64,000 nt of DNA from Atrichornis clamosus (GCA_013400975.1 WBMZ01008710.1:1-64000); one strand, 5' to 3'; positions 1 through 13,019 are shown, counted from the stretch's first letter. Notes: generated by a model not told the origin, from the sequence alone. Translations and numbers: made by a program.

Positions 1-21
1 CCCTCCCCTCCCCTCCCCTCC
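1..21. repeat. CCCTC pentamer simple repeat at the window edge
   Basis: About four head-to-tail copies of a C-rich pentamer (CCCTC) open the window and run off its left edge, so the total length is unknown. A short unassigned G-rich spacer separates it from the CR1 tail that follows. No gene or promoter is implied. Confidence 0.8.
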
Positions 22-69
22 GTAGGGGTACCATAACGTAAAGTTAGCGGGGGTTATTCTGGGAGGTAT

Positions 70-411
70 TGAACAACTTTCTCACGAGGGGAAGTGGAAG
101 GGCAGGCACTGATCTCTTCTCTCTCATGACCAGTGACAGAACCCGAAGGAATGGCCTGAAGTTGTGTCAGGGAAGGTTTACTTTGGATGTTAGAAAAAGG
201 TTTTTCACTCAGAGTGTGATTGGGCACTGGAACAGGCTCCCCAGGGAAGTGGTCACTGCACCAAGCCTGACAGAGTTCAAGAAGTGTTTGGACAATGCTC
301 TGGGGCACATGGTGTGGTTCTTGGAGACGGTCCTGCAGAGCTAGGAGTTGGACTTGATGATACTTGTGGGTCCCTTCCAACTCAGCTTATTCTGTGGTTC
401 TGTGATTCTGA
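70..411 (+). mobile_element. CR1 LINE, 5'-truncated 3' end
   Basis: This is the last ~340 bp of a chicken-repeat-1 (CR1) non-LTR retrotransposon in sense orientation. The plus frame at 69-344 still encodes the conserved C-terminal end of CR1 ORF2, including FFTQSVIGHWNRLPREVV and a LDNALGHMVWFLE-like tail. After the stop come the usual short 3' UTR with GGGTCCCTTCCAACTCAG and the terminal ATTCTGTG/ATTCTG octamer-like repeats. CR1 copies are typically 5'-truncated and lack a poly(A) tail, and this one fits. The few differences from what I recall of the family suggest a moderately young subfamily (CR1-J/Y-like is my inference). It is not a host gene. Confidence 0.95.
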
Positions 412-3400
412 GTTAAAAACTGTTGTAGATGGAGTTTAATGTTGGTTTTATCTGCTTAATTCATTTTTGGTGGCATTTCAGATTTTTTTTCTTTAATTAA
501 ATGCACCATCTACTGTCACTGTCAAGGTGGTAAAGGAGCACATATGCAAAAGAAAGTAGGACTTAAGATCCAAAGTCACAGGGTTCTTTTCCTTTCCCCA
601 TAGGTTGTGGCTGTGAAGACTGTAGGGTCTCACAGAACCAGTGTCTCCACAGCATTGTGGGACACTTAATTCCCAGGTCACCTTGCCTTGTTTGAAGTCA
701 GAGGACTTCCTTTAGTACTCATCCATACCATTTACTTTTGGTTCAGTGGCTACAGTTGTGGTAGCTATTGAGTTTTTAAGAGCCAGTACTTTGGATAATA
801 ACAGTTAGTGAAATACTGAGCAAGGGATAACACAGGACAGTGGCTTATGTGGTTTCCTGTCCTAGGTGTACCTCCTTTGTTTGCCCTGTACAAGTGACCC
901 TGAATGAAGTGAGGAAACAGAAAGGGATGGCAACAGGTTTGGAGTTAAATGTATTATGTATATATTATGTTGTCTTTTAGTGGAGATTTGCTGGGACTGA
1001 AAGCCTCTGTCCAGAAGTGAAGCTGCATACTGTTTTCCTGAGACAGCTAAGTACAGTAGTAATCTCAATTGATCACAAAAAAATGGTGAGACCTCTATGT
1101 CATAGGATATGCTAATTAAAAACCTAGAAATATAGTCCAGTCCTAACTCTTAGATCTTTTAATTACTGGGGGAAATCTGCATTGTGCTCCATCTGGACAT
1201 GCTGTATACTTTGGGGAACAGGAGGAACTGATCTGTGCTACCATTATGCCACCTCCTAGCACTTGTCCATTGGTATTACGGAGACCTTGTTGTGAGGGAT
1301 GCAATACCCTGAATGTGAAATTCCCTGATAACTGGGTGGCTAAAAGCTAGATCTGGATTTTTATGCCAGCGGCCATCTCTATTTAAAATGCAAGATAAAT
1401 TAATCTCCTCCCCCAACATTATCAGAATCCCGCAGATGGTGTTATTATAAATAAGTTCTGTTTATCTAAAAGTATTAGCATTTAACTCTAGGAGGAATGG
1501 TTGTTGTCATGTGTGGTTCAGATCTTGATAGATGTTAGGGGTTTCTTTTGCCTCCAGCAAGACAAATATACAAAAAATATATATATACTTGTTTTGATGG
1601 AATATACACTTTCTTGTAGGCTCTTATATTTAAATACTTAGGTGAGCAACTGAAGTCAAGGAAGGAAAATGTGTTAATCACAAGGGTGCAAATAACATCC
1701 ATGAAAGTCATTTTAGCTATAGCTACCAGAGCGATGCTCATTATCATGGGTTGATAATTAAAACTGCAGAAAAAGAATGATCTTTTTGCACAGGAACATA
1801 AGGGTTAAGAAATCATTTTAAGGATGGCAAGTTAGGATAGGTAGTTTGGGTGAAGATGGGATTGGTAATGAAAAAACCTCCTGAAAAACCAAGCTACAAT
1901 CAATTTTTAGACACTTCTGTAAAGAAAATGAGGTAATCCAATCAAGGAATGCAAACAGAGCCATTTGGTTAGATGACCAATTACATTGGGGCAACAGTGA
2001 CTCATTAATATTTGTGCCATATGTTTATGAAGAATCCAAGGGCTACATTAAGCAAACTTGAAGCAACTGGGGCTTAACAGGTAACTCATGGAGAAAAAAA
2101 AAAAAAGCCTAGAGAATTGATTAACTTTATTCACTGGGAATGGTATGCCCCCTTTTCCTAACAAAGTCATACTCAATGTCCTTGCCCTACTGTATTAATG
2201 ATGGACTTTGTGTCTACAGTTTGCTCTGAATCATTTTGGATAACTGAGGTTGATGAGCTTTCTGTTTTCCTTGAAACACAGTCTGTGTTCCCTAAATGAA
2301 AAGAAACGTAAAGCTCTTTACATTTATGCAGTCATTAATTAACCTGCAACAACTTAGTAGCACCAAGGGACTGAGTGTGTTAAAAATAGACATCAAAGTC
2401 AATGACAACTTTGACTAACTTTTCTGGGTTTTTGTCACTTAAGCACTTAGCTGTATTTAATTGAACTGGCTACCTGAAATCATAATGATGTAGTGTCATA
2501 CATTAAGACTGTCATGGTTTTCATTGGTCGTATGCTTATTGCTCTCTTAGTCCACTTCATATCTAATGCCTCGTACTGTTCTTCTACTCCATGGCTCAAA
2601 TAAAATTCTGAGAATCCATTGTTATAGAAAGCTCCTGTGTTGGTCAGTGATTCAGAGACGGGAAAACTGTTTTATTTGTTCATGGTAATTTCCATCCCCT
2701 TTGGAAATGAAAGTGCTGAACTGGAGAAATTGAAGTTCAAACCATGTTCAGTGTCATGATGTTTGACACAGTCAGATAGTTTGGTGTTCAGAGGGACAGA
2801 AAGTCATGGGTAACTCATGGGTGTAGAGAGTTTTTTTGCAAAGAAAAATTTCCTAGTAGCGATAATCCAAGGTCAAATGTTGGAAGTTGAAAGTATAAGC
2901 CAGAAAGTAATTCTGTTTTGGGGTTTTATACTTTCATTTTGCTACAATCACAGCTTGGGGAAGGGAAGAATCTGTGAGACTACCTGTCTGTGTAGATACT
3001 CATACCTGAATTGTTAAACATCAGAGCTCTTTTTTGATGCTAGAGAGACCCCCAGATAAGTACATAAACTCTTGGCTATTATTTTTGTACTGTATGCAAA
3101 ATCAGCTGTTTTGATAATGTGAAAGCACTTTGAGCTTAATCTGTGCTTAAGACCTAGCAGGACTCATATGCTATATCTGCAGCTAGGATTTAATACAGTA
3201 GAGATTCTTTTAATTCATTATACTGCTCAGAAATTATAATATGGAGGTAATTATTCTTTTACGTTAATCAGTAAAGGCTGTATAGAGTGGAAAATTGGAT
3301 GTGAGAGAATCAAACTCTACTTTGGTGAAGGAAGTACTTCAGGCTTCTTTGACATCCAGGGAATGCTACATGACTCCAAAACTCAAGGGGAGAGAAATGC

Positions 3401-6400
3401 TAAGCTTCAGTCTAGAGTCAAGTCCCTAAATTAATCTGAAGAGCAAGGCTTATACCACTTCTTTTGCTTATGAACACAATCCACCTGAGCTGTCTTAGGC
3501 TTTTTTTTGTGGACCATGCCATTTTTTTTTTTCTGTCTGTAGTTGACTGCTGTCACCTGACCCATAGTTGGCATTTCCACTAGGTGCCAAGGTTAATCAC
3601 AGAAATAGCAAAGACAAAGTTTACAGTGCCAAGTCTAAGTCCCTTTGTGAATCTAGCTCATTTGGGTTTTTGCCTAGAATTAATAAATACAACAGAAGTC
3701 TTCAATGGGCTCCATGGGGGTTTTTTTTACTACTTCTTTCCCTTCTACTACAGTTCTCTCTGTTCTAAAAAATGTCACAGTCTAACAGATTTTACTCCTA
3801 GGAAAATTTTTCAGGGAATCAATCTACATTTTCACTTCTTCTTAAGGTGAATTAATGCATCACTATACTAGAGTTCTGTATCCTCATTCCAGCCTCATGA
3901 CTGCAATGTTTTTCCTACTGTAAAGAAAAATGCTTTAGTGTTGACACACTTCAATCCACAAGATGTCAGCTGTTAGGATTTTCTGCAAAGTGAGATCATG
4001 CTCTTTCAGGCCTGTTTGTGAGTCAGCTGAAAAGACTCTGCAGTGCTGGTGGGGAGGGCCTTATTTTCATTCTGCGGCAAAGTTGTTTTCTGCCTAATTA
4101 AGACAGTGGAAAATTTTACTTCGTCTTCATTGTTGCAAAGTAGAGGACAGGAAAAGAGAAACTTGATTAGAACCTCCTATGTGCAATGTTTTGGCTGTGA
4201 TTAGTCTGCCAAGTAAGAAGCAAAAGGTAATTTTTTTCTTTTAAATGTGTCTTAATTTTCTTCATGTTCCTGTAAAATGGTGGAAGCTGAAGTAAAAAAG
4301 ATGAGCCTCCAACAAGCAATGAAATTTTATCATTGTCCATAAGGAACAATACATTGATTATTTTTGGTTTGTATAAAGGCACTTGACTGAAACTTCAGAC
4401 ACAACAGCAATCATTAGAAAGTACAGAGACTTTAATAGCTCAACATCTGAAAAAGTACTCCAGCACAAAGTTCGGACCGTTGCCTTGGTCTGCCTCTGTA
4501 GCCTCCTTGAGAAAACCCAGGAGCAACAGCAAGGTTTTGTGGCATGACTTGAAGGTCAATAAATCTTGGCTCTGCTAAACCAAGGAGGGAAATAAAAAAT
4601 CTGGAACCAAGAACCCCTCCCATGAAGTGTCTTGTGGCAAGCTTGCTCCCAGGTAATTCAGGCTTCTGTCAGTCAAGACAACATCACTGGATGGATCCTT
4701 AGGAAAAGGTGGATCCAAATTATTCAGGGATTCAAAGCTCAGAGTCAGTACTTAAACCAATGCCACTAACACTTTCAGGTGGTGCTGAAAGGCAAGCAGG
4801 AGGAACGACTGGCTGAGCAGGGAGGCAGAATGACCATAGGTGGAGCAGCCTGCCCTGGCTGCACCAGTCTTAGCGCAGAGCTGCCCTGGGGGTTTGGTGC
4901 TGGTTGTGATCAGCACGGTGGATCGGGAACACAGACCTTTGGTCAGCAAAGCTGTGGCTCCCCGAGGGTTTCTGAGCAGTGAGGTGGGCACTCAGCCTCT
5001 CAGGCTGTATAAAGTGTGCTGCTGCAGTTGGGTTGGCTGTGTGCTCCCTGTGTCACTCACATGGGCAGCCCAAATCATCTTTCTTAGACAGGATTCCCCT
5101 TTACACAGCATGTAGAAGTGGAGACGGCAGAAAGCTGTGCAGGATGGGTCAGTACGTGACTTCTCTGGGTAGAAGGCTCATTATTTGCTAGTGATTTACT
5201 GGTACTGTTGGAGCAGAGGTAGGCAAAACTGCTTGAGCAATTTTGTCTGCTTTCCTAGAGGTTTTAAGAGCTGTCCACTTCAGAGCTCCAGGCTCATGGC
5301 AAGGTCTGTTCTGCTGTGTTTACAACAAACTCTTTTTTGCACACATGGTATTTTCTCCCAAACCAACACATCAACTCAGATGGGATCAGTTTTTTGTGAG
5401 AATGGTTGGGGAAGAGTGCACATTTAGTACAGCTGCAAATGAACTAAATGTTAGCTGGAAATGGTCAGGCAACAGTCCAAGCTAACATTAGAACAACAGA
5501 GAGGGCGAAGCAAAGTGCTTATTTTTTTGCTGAATCAATAACTCTGTCCAGGTTAACTTCAAGGTGTTGCTTACTTCATTGCTGTGCATCACATAATTAA
5601 TTTTTTCTGCATTTGGAGATCCAATTTGTGCAGCAGGCTTCCCACTGAGGCTTCACCTAGGTTTTAGTTTAATTTAGCTAGAGGGTTGGTGTTTTTCCTG
5701 TGTGTTTGCTTCTCCTGCTTGTGCTTCTAAATCTAACTCCTCATCGGGAAAACAAGGAAGCATTGCGGTTAAAAGCCTAATGGAGAAGCTGGCTCTGGTA
5801 AGCAGTATTCTCACCCCCGGAGAAATCTTGGAAATGCTGCAAGTCTACGGTAACTAATGCAGCCTCTGCAATGATAAATTTATTCCTTCATTTGTGAGCA
5901 AAATTGATGCACGCTGCTAGGTCTTGGTGACCTCTGCTTTCTTTTTTCTGTCAGTTTCCCCTTCTCCACTCAGTCTCAAATTTCCAGGATAAGGGCTGGA
6001 TTGAAAAGCCAAGGCACTGAAAAATAAGGTGGATAGATGTGACCAATACATTTAGCTGGAAAAACTTTGTTAACTATCATGCTCCATGCTGTTGTATATG
6101 ATTATTAGTTGCAAAATAGCATAGCTTGTATGTTACTAATGCACATTAAAGAAAATCTCACTTCTAATTATAGAATAAGGAGAAGAGCTTGCAACTTACC
6201 TACCAAACATTTGCTTGGCACACATAAGACTTTCCATTTTAAAAATCTTGTTAATTTAAAAAACCCTGCAAACAGGCTACTTTCTTTTGCAGCTGCATGG
6301 TACCTTGAAATGTCAAGGTGCCAGTGAGGAAAGAAAAAAACTGCACTACCTAAAGTCTACTTTTAGTTAAAATACATTACACCAGTATGAGTAAAATAGT

Positions 6401-6540
6401 GAAATTTAGCAAAGGGTCAAAATATTCTTCAGTTTAATTAGAGACTTGGTGATTGAGAACCTGAAAAGAGCATTTTTAAGAGCATTTAGGACACTCCTGA
6501 AAGAGTATGGGGAGGAAGTTCCTCAGGTCAGCAGACTTAC
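412..6540. other. Non-coding stretch, no gene recognised
   Basis: Unique A+T-rich sequence. No frame here has a recognisable domain, and the open frames (all under 95 codons) are of chance length. A stretch at about 4390-4790 reads like old repeat DNA but I could not assign it. A moderately GC-richer piece at 4800-5060 has no CpG cluster. I see no RNA gene. Confidence 0.6.
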
Positions 6541-6625
6541 CTTCTTTCTGTTGTAGGCAATTGCACCAGTAACAAATTCAACCGGTCTCGCAAGAAAACT
6601 GGTCTTGATTTTGCCCCCAATACTT
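6541..6625 (-). other. Candidate minus-strand coding exon (unconfirmed)
   Basis: Read on the minus strand, this 85-bp segment lies between an AG (TTGCCACAG) and a consensus donor (AAGAAG then GTAAGTC). One frame is open: one carried-in base plus 28 codons. The product contains KTSFLARPVEFVTGAIAYN, whose composition is unlike the F/C/Y-rich translations around it, and the segment holds CpGs that are otherwise rare here. The acceptor has a weak polypyrimidine tract. I do not recognise the protein, and an 85-bp open segment between splice-like sites is not rare by chance. Confidence 0.18.
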
Positions 6626-6854
6626 CTGTGGCAAGAGTTTTTCAAGTCTTATTCTGCCTTTTTAACATCAAGAGAGCAATTAATGGCAGTTCTGCAAATT
6701 GAATGACTTCAATCTTTGGCACAGAGAATATTGCATAAGGACTGTGAGTTATTAATGATAATATTAGCCTGTTACCTAAGACATCTTTACTAGTAGATCT
6801 TCAAGTTCTTTAAAAATGAAGCAACTGTCAGGGTCTCCATTTTCATACCAGGAA

Positions 6855-6965
6855 TTAAATCTTTGCGGAGTGAGATGATGTACTCAAGGTCATCTCAGTT
6901 AACTAATAGCAGAGCTGGGATTAGAAGCAAATCTGTACCGTTCCAGACCACTGTGTTATCCAGCA
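6855..6965 (-). mobile_element. MIR/CORE-SINE fragment, antisense
   Basis: The plus strand carries a diverged reverse complement of the MIR core. It has a CTCAAGGTCATCT stretch (consensus CCCAAGGTCACAC), a TAACTAATAGCAGAGCTGGGATT-type stretch in place of TAGTAAGTGGCAGAGCTGGGATT, and AGAAGCAAATCTGT in place of CGAACCCAGGTCTGT. MIRs are ancient tRNA-derived SINEs shared by amniotes. The level of decay fits a very old insertion. It is the clearest MIR in the window. Confidence 0.75.
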
Positions 6966-9900
6966 GATCACACTGACTTCCCCTAGGGTTACAAAGGATC
7001 CCTTGATTGGTGATAAAACAGTGTTAACTACTGAGGCCAGGATTTTTGGAAGAACCTTGGGGCTTAAAATGCATGCCTCCCACACACAGCAGTGCATGGT
7101 GTCATGAGCTGACCCTGAAAATCCTGAAACATCCTATTGTGTTTCATTTTTTTCTGAAAGATGCCAGCTGTAACAGCTCTGTCTCCTAGTCCCATGTTTA
7201 CTAAATGTATATGCATAGGAGATGATGCTATGCCCTGTTTTTGAGGCCATTCAATTAAGCTTATAATTACAGATTTGCTGCTGCAGCAGAGAAACAGATA
7301 GTTACAATACTGCTTTAGCTGAGCTTCACTGAACTCAGAGCAACACAGACACAGCCAGAGACGATTCCTTCTGCAAACTGCCTGAACAGAGTAGTCCAAA
7401 GGTGGCAGCGAGGCACAGAAAAATGATATGGCTTGTGTCATCTGTAATGGACTTGGAAAAGACCCGAGAGCAGTTTCTGCTCCATGATTCAGCTGCAAGC
7501 CTTCCTCAAGGAAGACCTTTCTATGTGGTTTTACACTTGCAGTTTGAGAGGCATGTAAGGCCAGACATTTAAAACCTCTTTTGTGCTTATCGTCTGTAGA
7601 TAAAAATAATCCCAGGCTTAATTTTGCTCCCTGAAGTCCCCGTGGGTGTAGATTGGGGCGTTTATGTATCTAGGTGCTTATTTAAAACTACTGGTTGGAT
7701 GCCAAAACGTCCTGGCAATAACTTCACACCAGAGGCAGAGCTCTTGTCCATGGCTGAGCGGCTTGTTGTCGGATGGTGCAATCCTCTAAAATGAGAGCAG
7801 TGGGCAGGAGGGGATGGCAACCGCAAGGGGAAGCTGGAAGCTGCCTGACTGCTGCTGCGGGGTGTCCGGGACTTGCTGAGAGTCTGAGCGGGCTGGGGCC
7901 TCCAGCTACAGCCACACCCGAGCCAGTCCCTCCCTGCTTGCACGAGGTTGGTTAACTCCTGCTGTGGCAATCCTGATTACCCGTGACAGAGAGCAGTCAG
8001 AAAAAAGGGGGATCCTCAGCTGATAAAAGCCAAACGCCTACCCAAGATCTCCTCTCCTGAGTTCAGTACTGTTCTGCTTTGTCCTGTATCCTGTGTATGA
8101 CCACACTTTTTCTGAAAGAGCAGATTGCGGGATGGACAACCCCGACCGTAAAATGTCTTAATCACGTGCTTTCGTCTTTCGTTTTGTCTCATGCATTTTG
8201 TTGCTTGGGGTTTTTTTTGCTCATTTTGTTTGCATTTTTTAACTGAAATGGTGGAGCTGAAAAGCTGAGTTTCATGGCGGCTACACAGCATAGTTTGAAA
8301 CTGGCAAGGAGCCATGGCTTCCAAGTAGCACAGTTTCACTGCCCTCAGTATTGTGGCTTCCAGGAGACAAGTAATATGCCATTTATTGGCAGTGTCTTGA
8401 CCTGTTATGTGTCATAGTAATAGCCATTGAACTGCAGATAAGTCATCTACTTTGAGTATCAGGCTGAACGTACTAAAAAAGACATGCTTGCACACACACA
8501 CACACATATATGCAACACATGTACCCCTATAACTTCAAAGCCATGAAATGTTCCTGTTTAAAGAAAACCCCAACCAAACAAAAATCATTTGTCTGTGGAT
8601 TTGAAACTTTTTTATAAGCAGGTATATCAGCTCCGAGTTTGTTTCTTTCTTAAAGTAATGTTGGAGCACAAAAAGAAAGATATTGTAAGATTACTATTGT
8701 GCACCATCACAGTTTTAAAAGAGACTTTGTATTGAGAAAAAAAATGTTCTAGATATGTTTCCAGATCCTTAGAAGGTGAATATCATTAATAGACAATGAA
8801 CTATTTTTGAATTTAAATCTAAACCTTATTTTTCTATTGGTTGCATCCAAACATTCCCTTTCAATTTCTTTTCATTATGGTGTTTCAAAATTCTGAGACG
8901 GGACTGAAATCTTCCATCACATTCTCATTTGTAATCAAAATACTGCCCTATATACAGTTCTGTAGTTATAACTCTGGTCTGTCTGTAAATTTTAATTGCC
9001 TTTTAGGTTACCAAATCTCAATAGTCTATGTAATTCAATGTGTAACATTCAATAAATTATCAGATACGGTTACAACTAAGGAGAAACTTACCTTGAATTA
9101 CAACAAAGCCATTTTTCTATTCAAAAAGTATCCATGACCAGACAGTGATAGGTGAAATATATTGATTATTTTAGGGACCTCTAGCACTGTGTGTAAAGTG
9201 CTTTGAAGTCTGATGTCCATTATCATCTTTACCAGCAGCATTCATCCAGTTATGCAGAAAGCTGAAAGGAAAGGACAACTAAAGGGACTGGAGCCAAATA
9301 TCTTCAAAGACAAAGTCATATTTTTGTTTTTCAATATGCAACTAGCTGTATGTTTTAGTGATACATTTATCAATAATCTAGTGAGTGACAGAAATGCTAT
9401 AATTAATATGCAATTTCCAAAATTAAAAATAAATTTGGCTTATCTCTGTGACAGTGAATAACTCCTAATGTCATTTTCCAAGGAATATATGAAAGGAGAA
9501 TTTATAGTAGAAGTCCATCCTGTTTTGTAAGGAAAACAGATGTTCATTAATAAACAGGCTGACCACGGAGCACTGGAACTACCATCTGGATGGGATGTTG
9601 TACAGGGTTTCCCCCCCCACCACTTTAACAATTTAGTCAGGGAAGTTCTCGTAGGGATCAGGTGATTAAATTTTTTTTTTATAGCATGTTTAGAAATATG
9701 TTAATATTCTGTTCTTTCCCACATAATTTCTTCCTTCATGCCTTTAAACAAGTTAATAAAAGGAGCAAGCCATAAAGCATTCCAGAAAGTTCTGGAAATT
9801 GAAAAAAAAAAATGGAAAAGGAGTTAGCTATAGGAGAATCTCTTATTTGTCCTTGCAAAGCTGCAGGTGGTGTATAAAGTTTTCTCCATTCGTGTGCCTC

Positions 9901-10184
9901 AGCCATTGTACATGGAGAATTCCCTGTGTGTGCTTATGCTCTTTGTTGGCTGAATTGCAGCAGCACCTAAAAATACCAGGCAAAATCAGCCCCCTTCTGT
10001 GCTCTGTTCTGCACCTGTGTGCAGGGACAGCATGTCCTCACCCCTGAAGAATTTGCACCTGAGACTGCACTCCTGTAGGCAGTGATGTTCATGACTTAGT
10101 ATTAAACTGTGATAATAGTGACATGGAAGTGCTTTTAGGTGGATGACGTGTTAATCGTCATCGTATGATGAGATGTAGTGTCAT
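6966..10184. other. Non-coding stretch with a GC-richer patch
   Basis: No gene is recognised. A GC-richer patch lies at about 7660-7960, with roughly a dozen CpGs and overlapping stop-poor frames on both strands that look like composition shadows. The 144-codon minus frame at 7064-7498 has no motif I know. A sequence near 9190-9215 (TAAAGTGCTTTGAAGTC) resembles the 3' end of an MIR/L2-type element but is too short to call. Confidence 0.5.
8491..8510. repeat. CA dinucleotide microsatellite
   Basis: A short (CA)n run of about seven to eight units passes into a short TA run. It is an ordinary microsatellite in non-coding DNA. Confidence 0.9.
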
Positions 10185-10235
10185 CCTTATTTTAAGTATG
10201 GCAAAATGAGGCTGCAGACAAAGCCAAGGGTTAAA
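10185..10235 (-). mobile_element. Possible MIR fragment, antisense
   Basis: TTATTTTAAGTATGG followed by CAAAATGAGGCTGCAGA resembles the antisense MIR tail (TATTTTACAGATGGGGAAACTGAGGC…). The similarity is short and ends before the core, so the call is tentative. Confidence 0.4.
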
Positions 10236-10324
10236 AACCAGATATCCTCATTCCTCTATGAGAGCCTTGGTGCATGATGATGCTTTTTGTTTTTACCTCA
10301 GTGTATTGTTTAAGACCTTCCAAG

Positions 10325-10440
10325 AGCCCCTATCTCTCGTTGCCCATTTGTAAAATGGGCATGGAAAGGCTTATCTAACTGCTGGGATGCTGAGAGGCTT
10401 TGCCCTGCTGTATGAATCTCTGAGATACTGGGGTGAGAGA
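10325..10440 (+). mobile_element. MIR/CORE-SINE 3' fragment, sense
   Basis: TTGCCCATTTGTAAAATGGG is followed by a GGCTTATCTAACTGCTGGG-like stretch and a TCTGAGATAC-like end. This is the order seen in the sense MIR 3' half (CATCTGTAAAATGGGG … TACCTACCTCATAGGG … TTGAGAT). It lies about 90 bp from an antisense MIR-like piece, so the two are in opposite orientation. Confidence 0.5.
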
Positions 10441-12991
10441 CCAGGATATTTTATCACACACCAACAATGTTTCCACAATGTTTCTTGAGGCTGGTGCTAG
10501 GGAGTAACACTACATATGTCAGATCAAGCAAGGCACTCCAGTTGTCAGATAATTACAAGCTCTTGCTAAGTAATTAACGTTCTTGGACTTCACTTAATAT
10601 TTGTGTACCTTCTTCAGTCTGTTTTACTACATTCTATTGAGACTCCTAAACACTTTCTTAGCAACCAAAACAAGAAATGACTTGATATTGAGCATGTTAC
10701 CTATTCTATAGTCACTATTGGCTGACAACAGCACACTGCTTATTAATTTCCTGCAATGTACTGTTTATTGATATTGCCTTTATTGTGGTACCTCACCTCA
10801 GCCATGAAGGGAGGACATGCACCTTCATCTCGAGCTAATGGCATTGCTGCCAATGCTGCAGGGAGGCTGAAGAGCAATGTGACTAATAAAACACAACCAA
10901 TAAAAATATGAAAGAAAAAATGTCCCTACTAGAAAGAAATGCATATTCCAAGTGCTTGCACAGCGCCCAGGGCTGTTAATCATCACTCCGTGGGCACCCC
11001 TAAACAACTCTAAACAACAGTTAGGAAAGGATCAGATGGCTGTTTAGGGGACTCGGCAGAGTGGTATTTGTTTGACTGGCAGGTGGCCATGCTTGTAAGG
11101 TGCACTGTGAATAACAACTGTGGCTTAAACAGCAAGATGAAGGGTTTTACTCACAGGCTGTCTTTAGGACTCTCTTCCACTTTGTGTGAGGAGGTAAAGG
11201 AGGTGGTGGGCTTAAAGGGCACTGGCACAACGCGGAGAGTGATGGGGCCTGACGAGCAGGCCTCTGTAAAGGGCAAGCTGGAAGTAGCAGTTTCAAGCAG
11301 TTTACCTGGACTGGCTTCTCCTGGGAGAAAAAAAATCTGTTTGTACCACTGATTAATAGCTCTTTCCTCCCTGTTTCTTGCCTGCATTTGTCATGGAGGA
11401 AGCTTGTGAACATCCTTTCCTCCTCTCCAAGTGCATATGTAAACTCTCCTCTCATCTCCAGTTCATTAATCATAAGCACTTTTGTTCTGTGGGTTTCTCC
11501 TCTTCCCCTTTCCCTTCTGAATTCATCCCCCTGCCATTCTTTTCCCTTGACTGCTCCTGCCAAGGGGCCATGCTGCCCACAGTGTTGGCCCAGGAGCTGC
11601 TGTGTGCAAGGTGCGCTGTGGGTGCCCGGGGCAGCCCACCTCCTGAGGCTGGATGCTCCACATGCCGTGGAAGCAGAGGTCTGCTGTCGAGCTGGCTTTC
11701 CAGCCTGGCTCTGTGGCACTCTGGTGCTGTGGGGCTGGCTTGGCCAGTATCTATCATTTTGCAGGAAGTAAAAAATTACATGTAATAATCATCAGTCATT
11801 CATTATCAGCCCCTCTCAGCCTGCTGCTGGGCAAAGCTTTCTCCTCTGTTTGTTTCCCTTGTGCTGATTGCTGCAGTTAGTTATTTATATATTTATTTTT
11901 GCCAGAACTTTGCCACACTTGGAAAGCAAAGTTGGCCAGTGGTAATAGAGTATGGTTTGCCAAGACCCTTGCCTTCCATATAAAAAAAATGGTTTACTGC
12001 TAGTGATCCACATTTATTGAGTTTCTTGGACAGGAAACTGTGGAATTTGCTGAGTTTTAGCAAGTGACATGAAGGCACACTGGTACAGGGTTCAGTAGGG
12101 ACTGGTGATCTGAGCATATACCTGAAAGTCCTGGTGGGATCCCACATCCTCATCTAAAGCCCTTGCCAAAAGTTCTGCCATCACCCACGCCAGCCTGAGC
12201 CTCTCTGTGCTGTAGGCAAGCCTTCAGTGGCAGTGGGGAAATAAAGCTTGTTTGATTTTACCTGAACTCAGATGAGAACCAAGAAGAGAGTGTTTCAAAT
12301 GCTTCTGAGGGAGAACTGAATTTTTAAAAAGATCAGTGATTCCAATTCACATAAGCATCCAGGGGCTTGGAGACTCATCCAGACCTTTCTGAATTAAAAA
12401 TACTGAGGGATTAGGCTTTCCTGAGACTTCTTCCTAATGCTTCCTGCTTTGAGGAAATTTTTTGGCAGATATTTCTCTCTGTTGCTTCACAGGCCCAAAA
12501 CCACTGAGAGCTCTCATATACGAAGACAGAGTATTTTTTAAATACTGTGTTTACTAGGTCTGTTCCAAGTGGGATTAAATAATGTAGTGTATACAATGAT
12601 AACAGGAATTATCATTACATTTGCATTAGGATTCTCAGTGTTGCCAGTAAAGCCAAGGCTTTGGACCTCGGCCCTTAGAAACCTTTCAGTGCCCATGGCT
12701 ATCTGATGAAACCTCACTGGTCTCCCCAGAATTGCAGCAGCTTTGTTGCCAGAACCAGGAAGCAGTAAAGTTTCCCAGACACAAGTATTTCTGACACACA
12801 TACACTCCTTGCCCTGATGTATCTAAGTTTTTCCTGATGGGCATTCATAAAGCTGCCTTGTACCTGTTCATAAAGCTCTCTGGCTGCAGCAGAAGTCTCA
12901 AAGTAGTTTCTTTTTTTCACAAGAGTGACGGAGAAGACCCTCACCTGCTCTGTGAGACCTAGTAGTTGTGAATTTGTGTGCATGTACCTTC
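10441..12991. other. Non-coding stretch with a long unassigned minus frame
   Basis: The longest open frame in the window (190 codons, minus strand, 11147-11719) is here. It overlaps a GC-richer patch at 11545-11750 and other stop-poor frames on both strands. Its translation is low-complexity (Pro/Ser/Arg/Gln-rich), and I recognise no domain, splice structure or start context. I read it as a compositional ORF, not a gene. The rest of the stretch shows nothing. Confidence 0.5.
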
Positions 12992-13019
12992 GAGATTGAA
13001 GTGCTGAGATTGAAGTGCT
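12992..13019. repeat. Perfect 14-bp tandem duplication
   Basis: GAGATTGAAGTGCT occurs twice, directly abutting, with a partial third start (GAGA) after it. A perfect copy suggests a recent replication-slippage event. It falls inside a 175-codon minus-strand open frame (12714-13241) that has no recognised homology. Confidence 0.9.

Noticed and set aside
69..344. 91-codon plus frame as a host gene
   Set aside because: It is the C-terminal remnant of CR1 ORF2 and ends in the CR1 3' UTR and terminal repeats.
11147..11719. 190-codon minus frame as a gene
   Set aside because: Low-complexity Pro/Ser/Arg-rich translation in a GC-richer patch with open frames on both strands. There is no domain and no splice logic.
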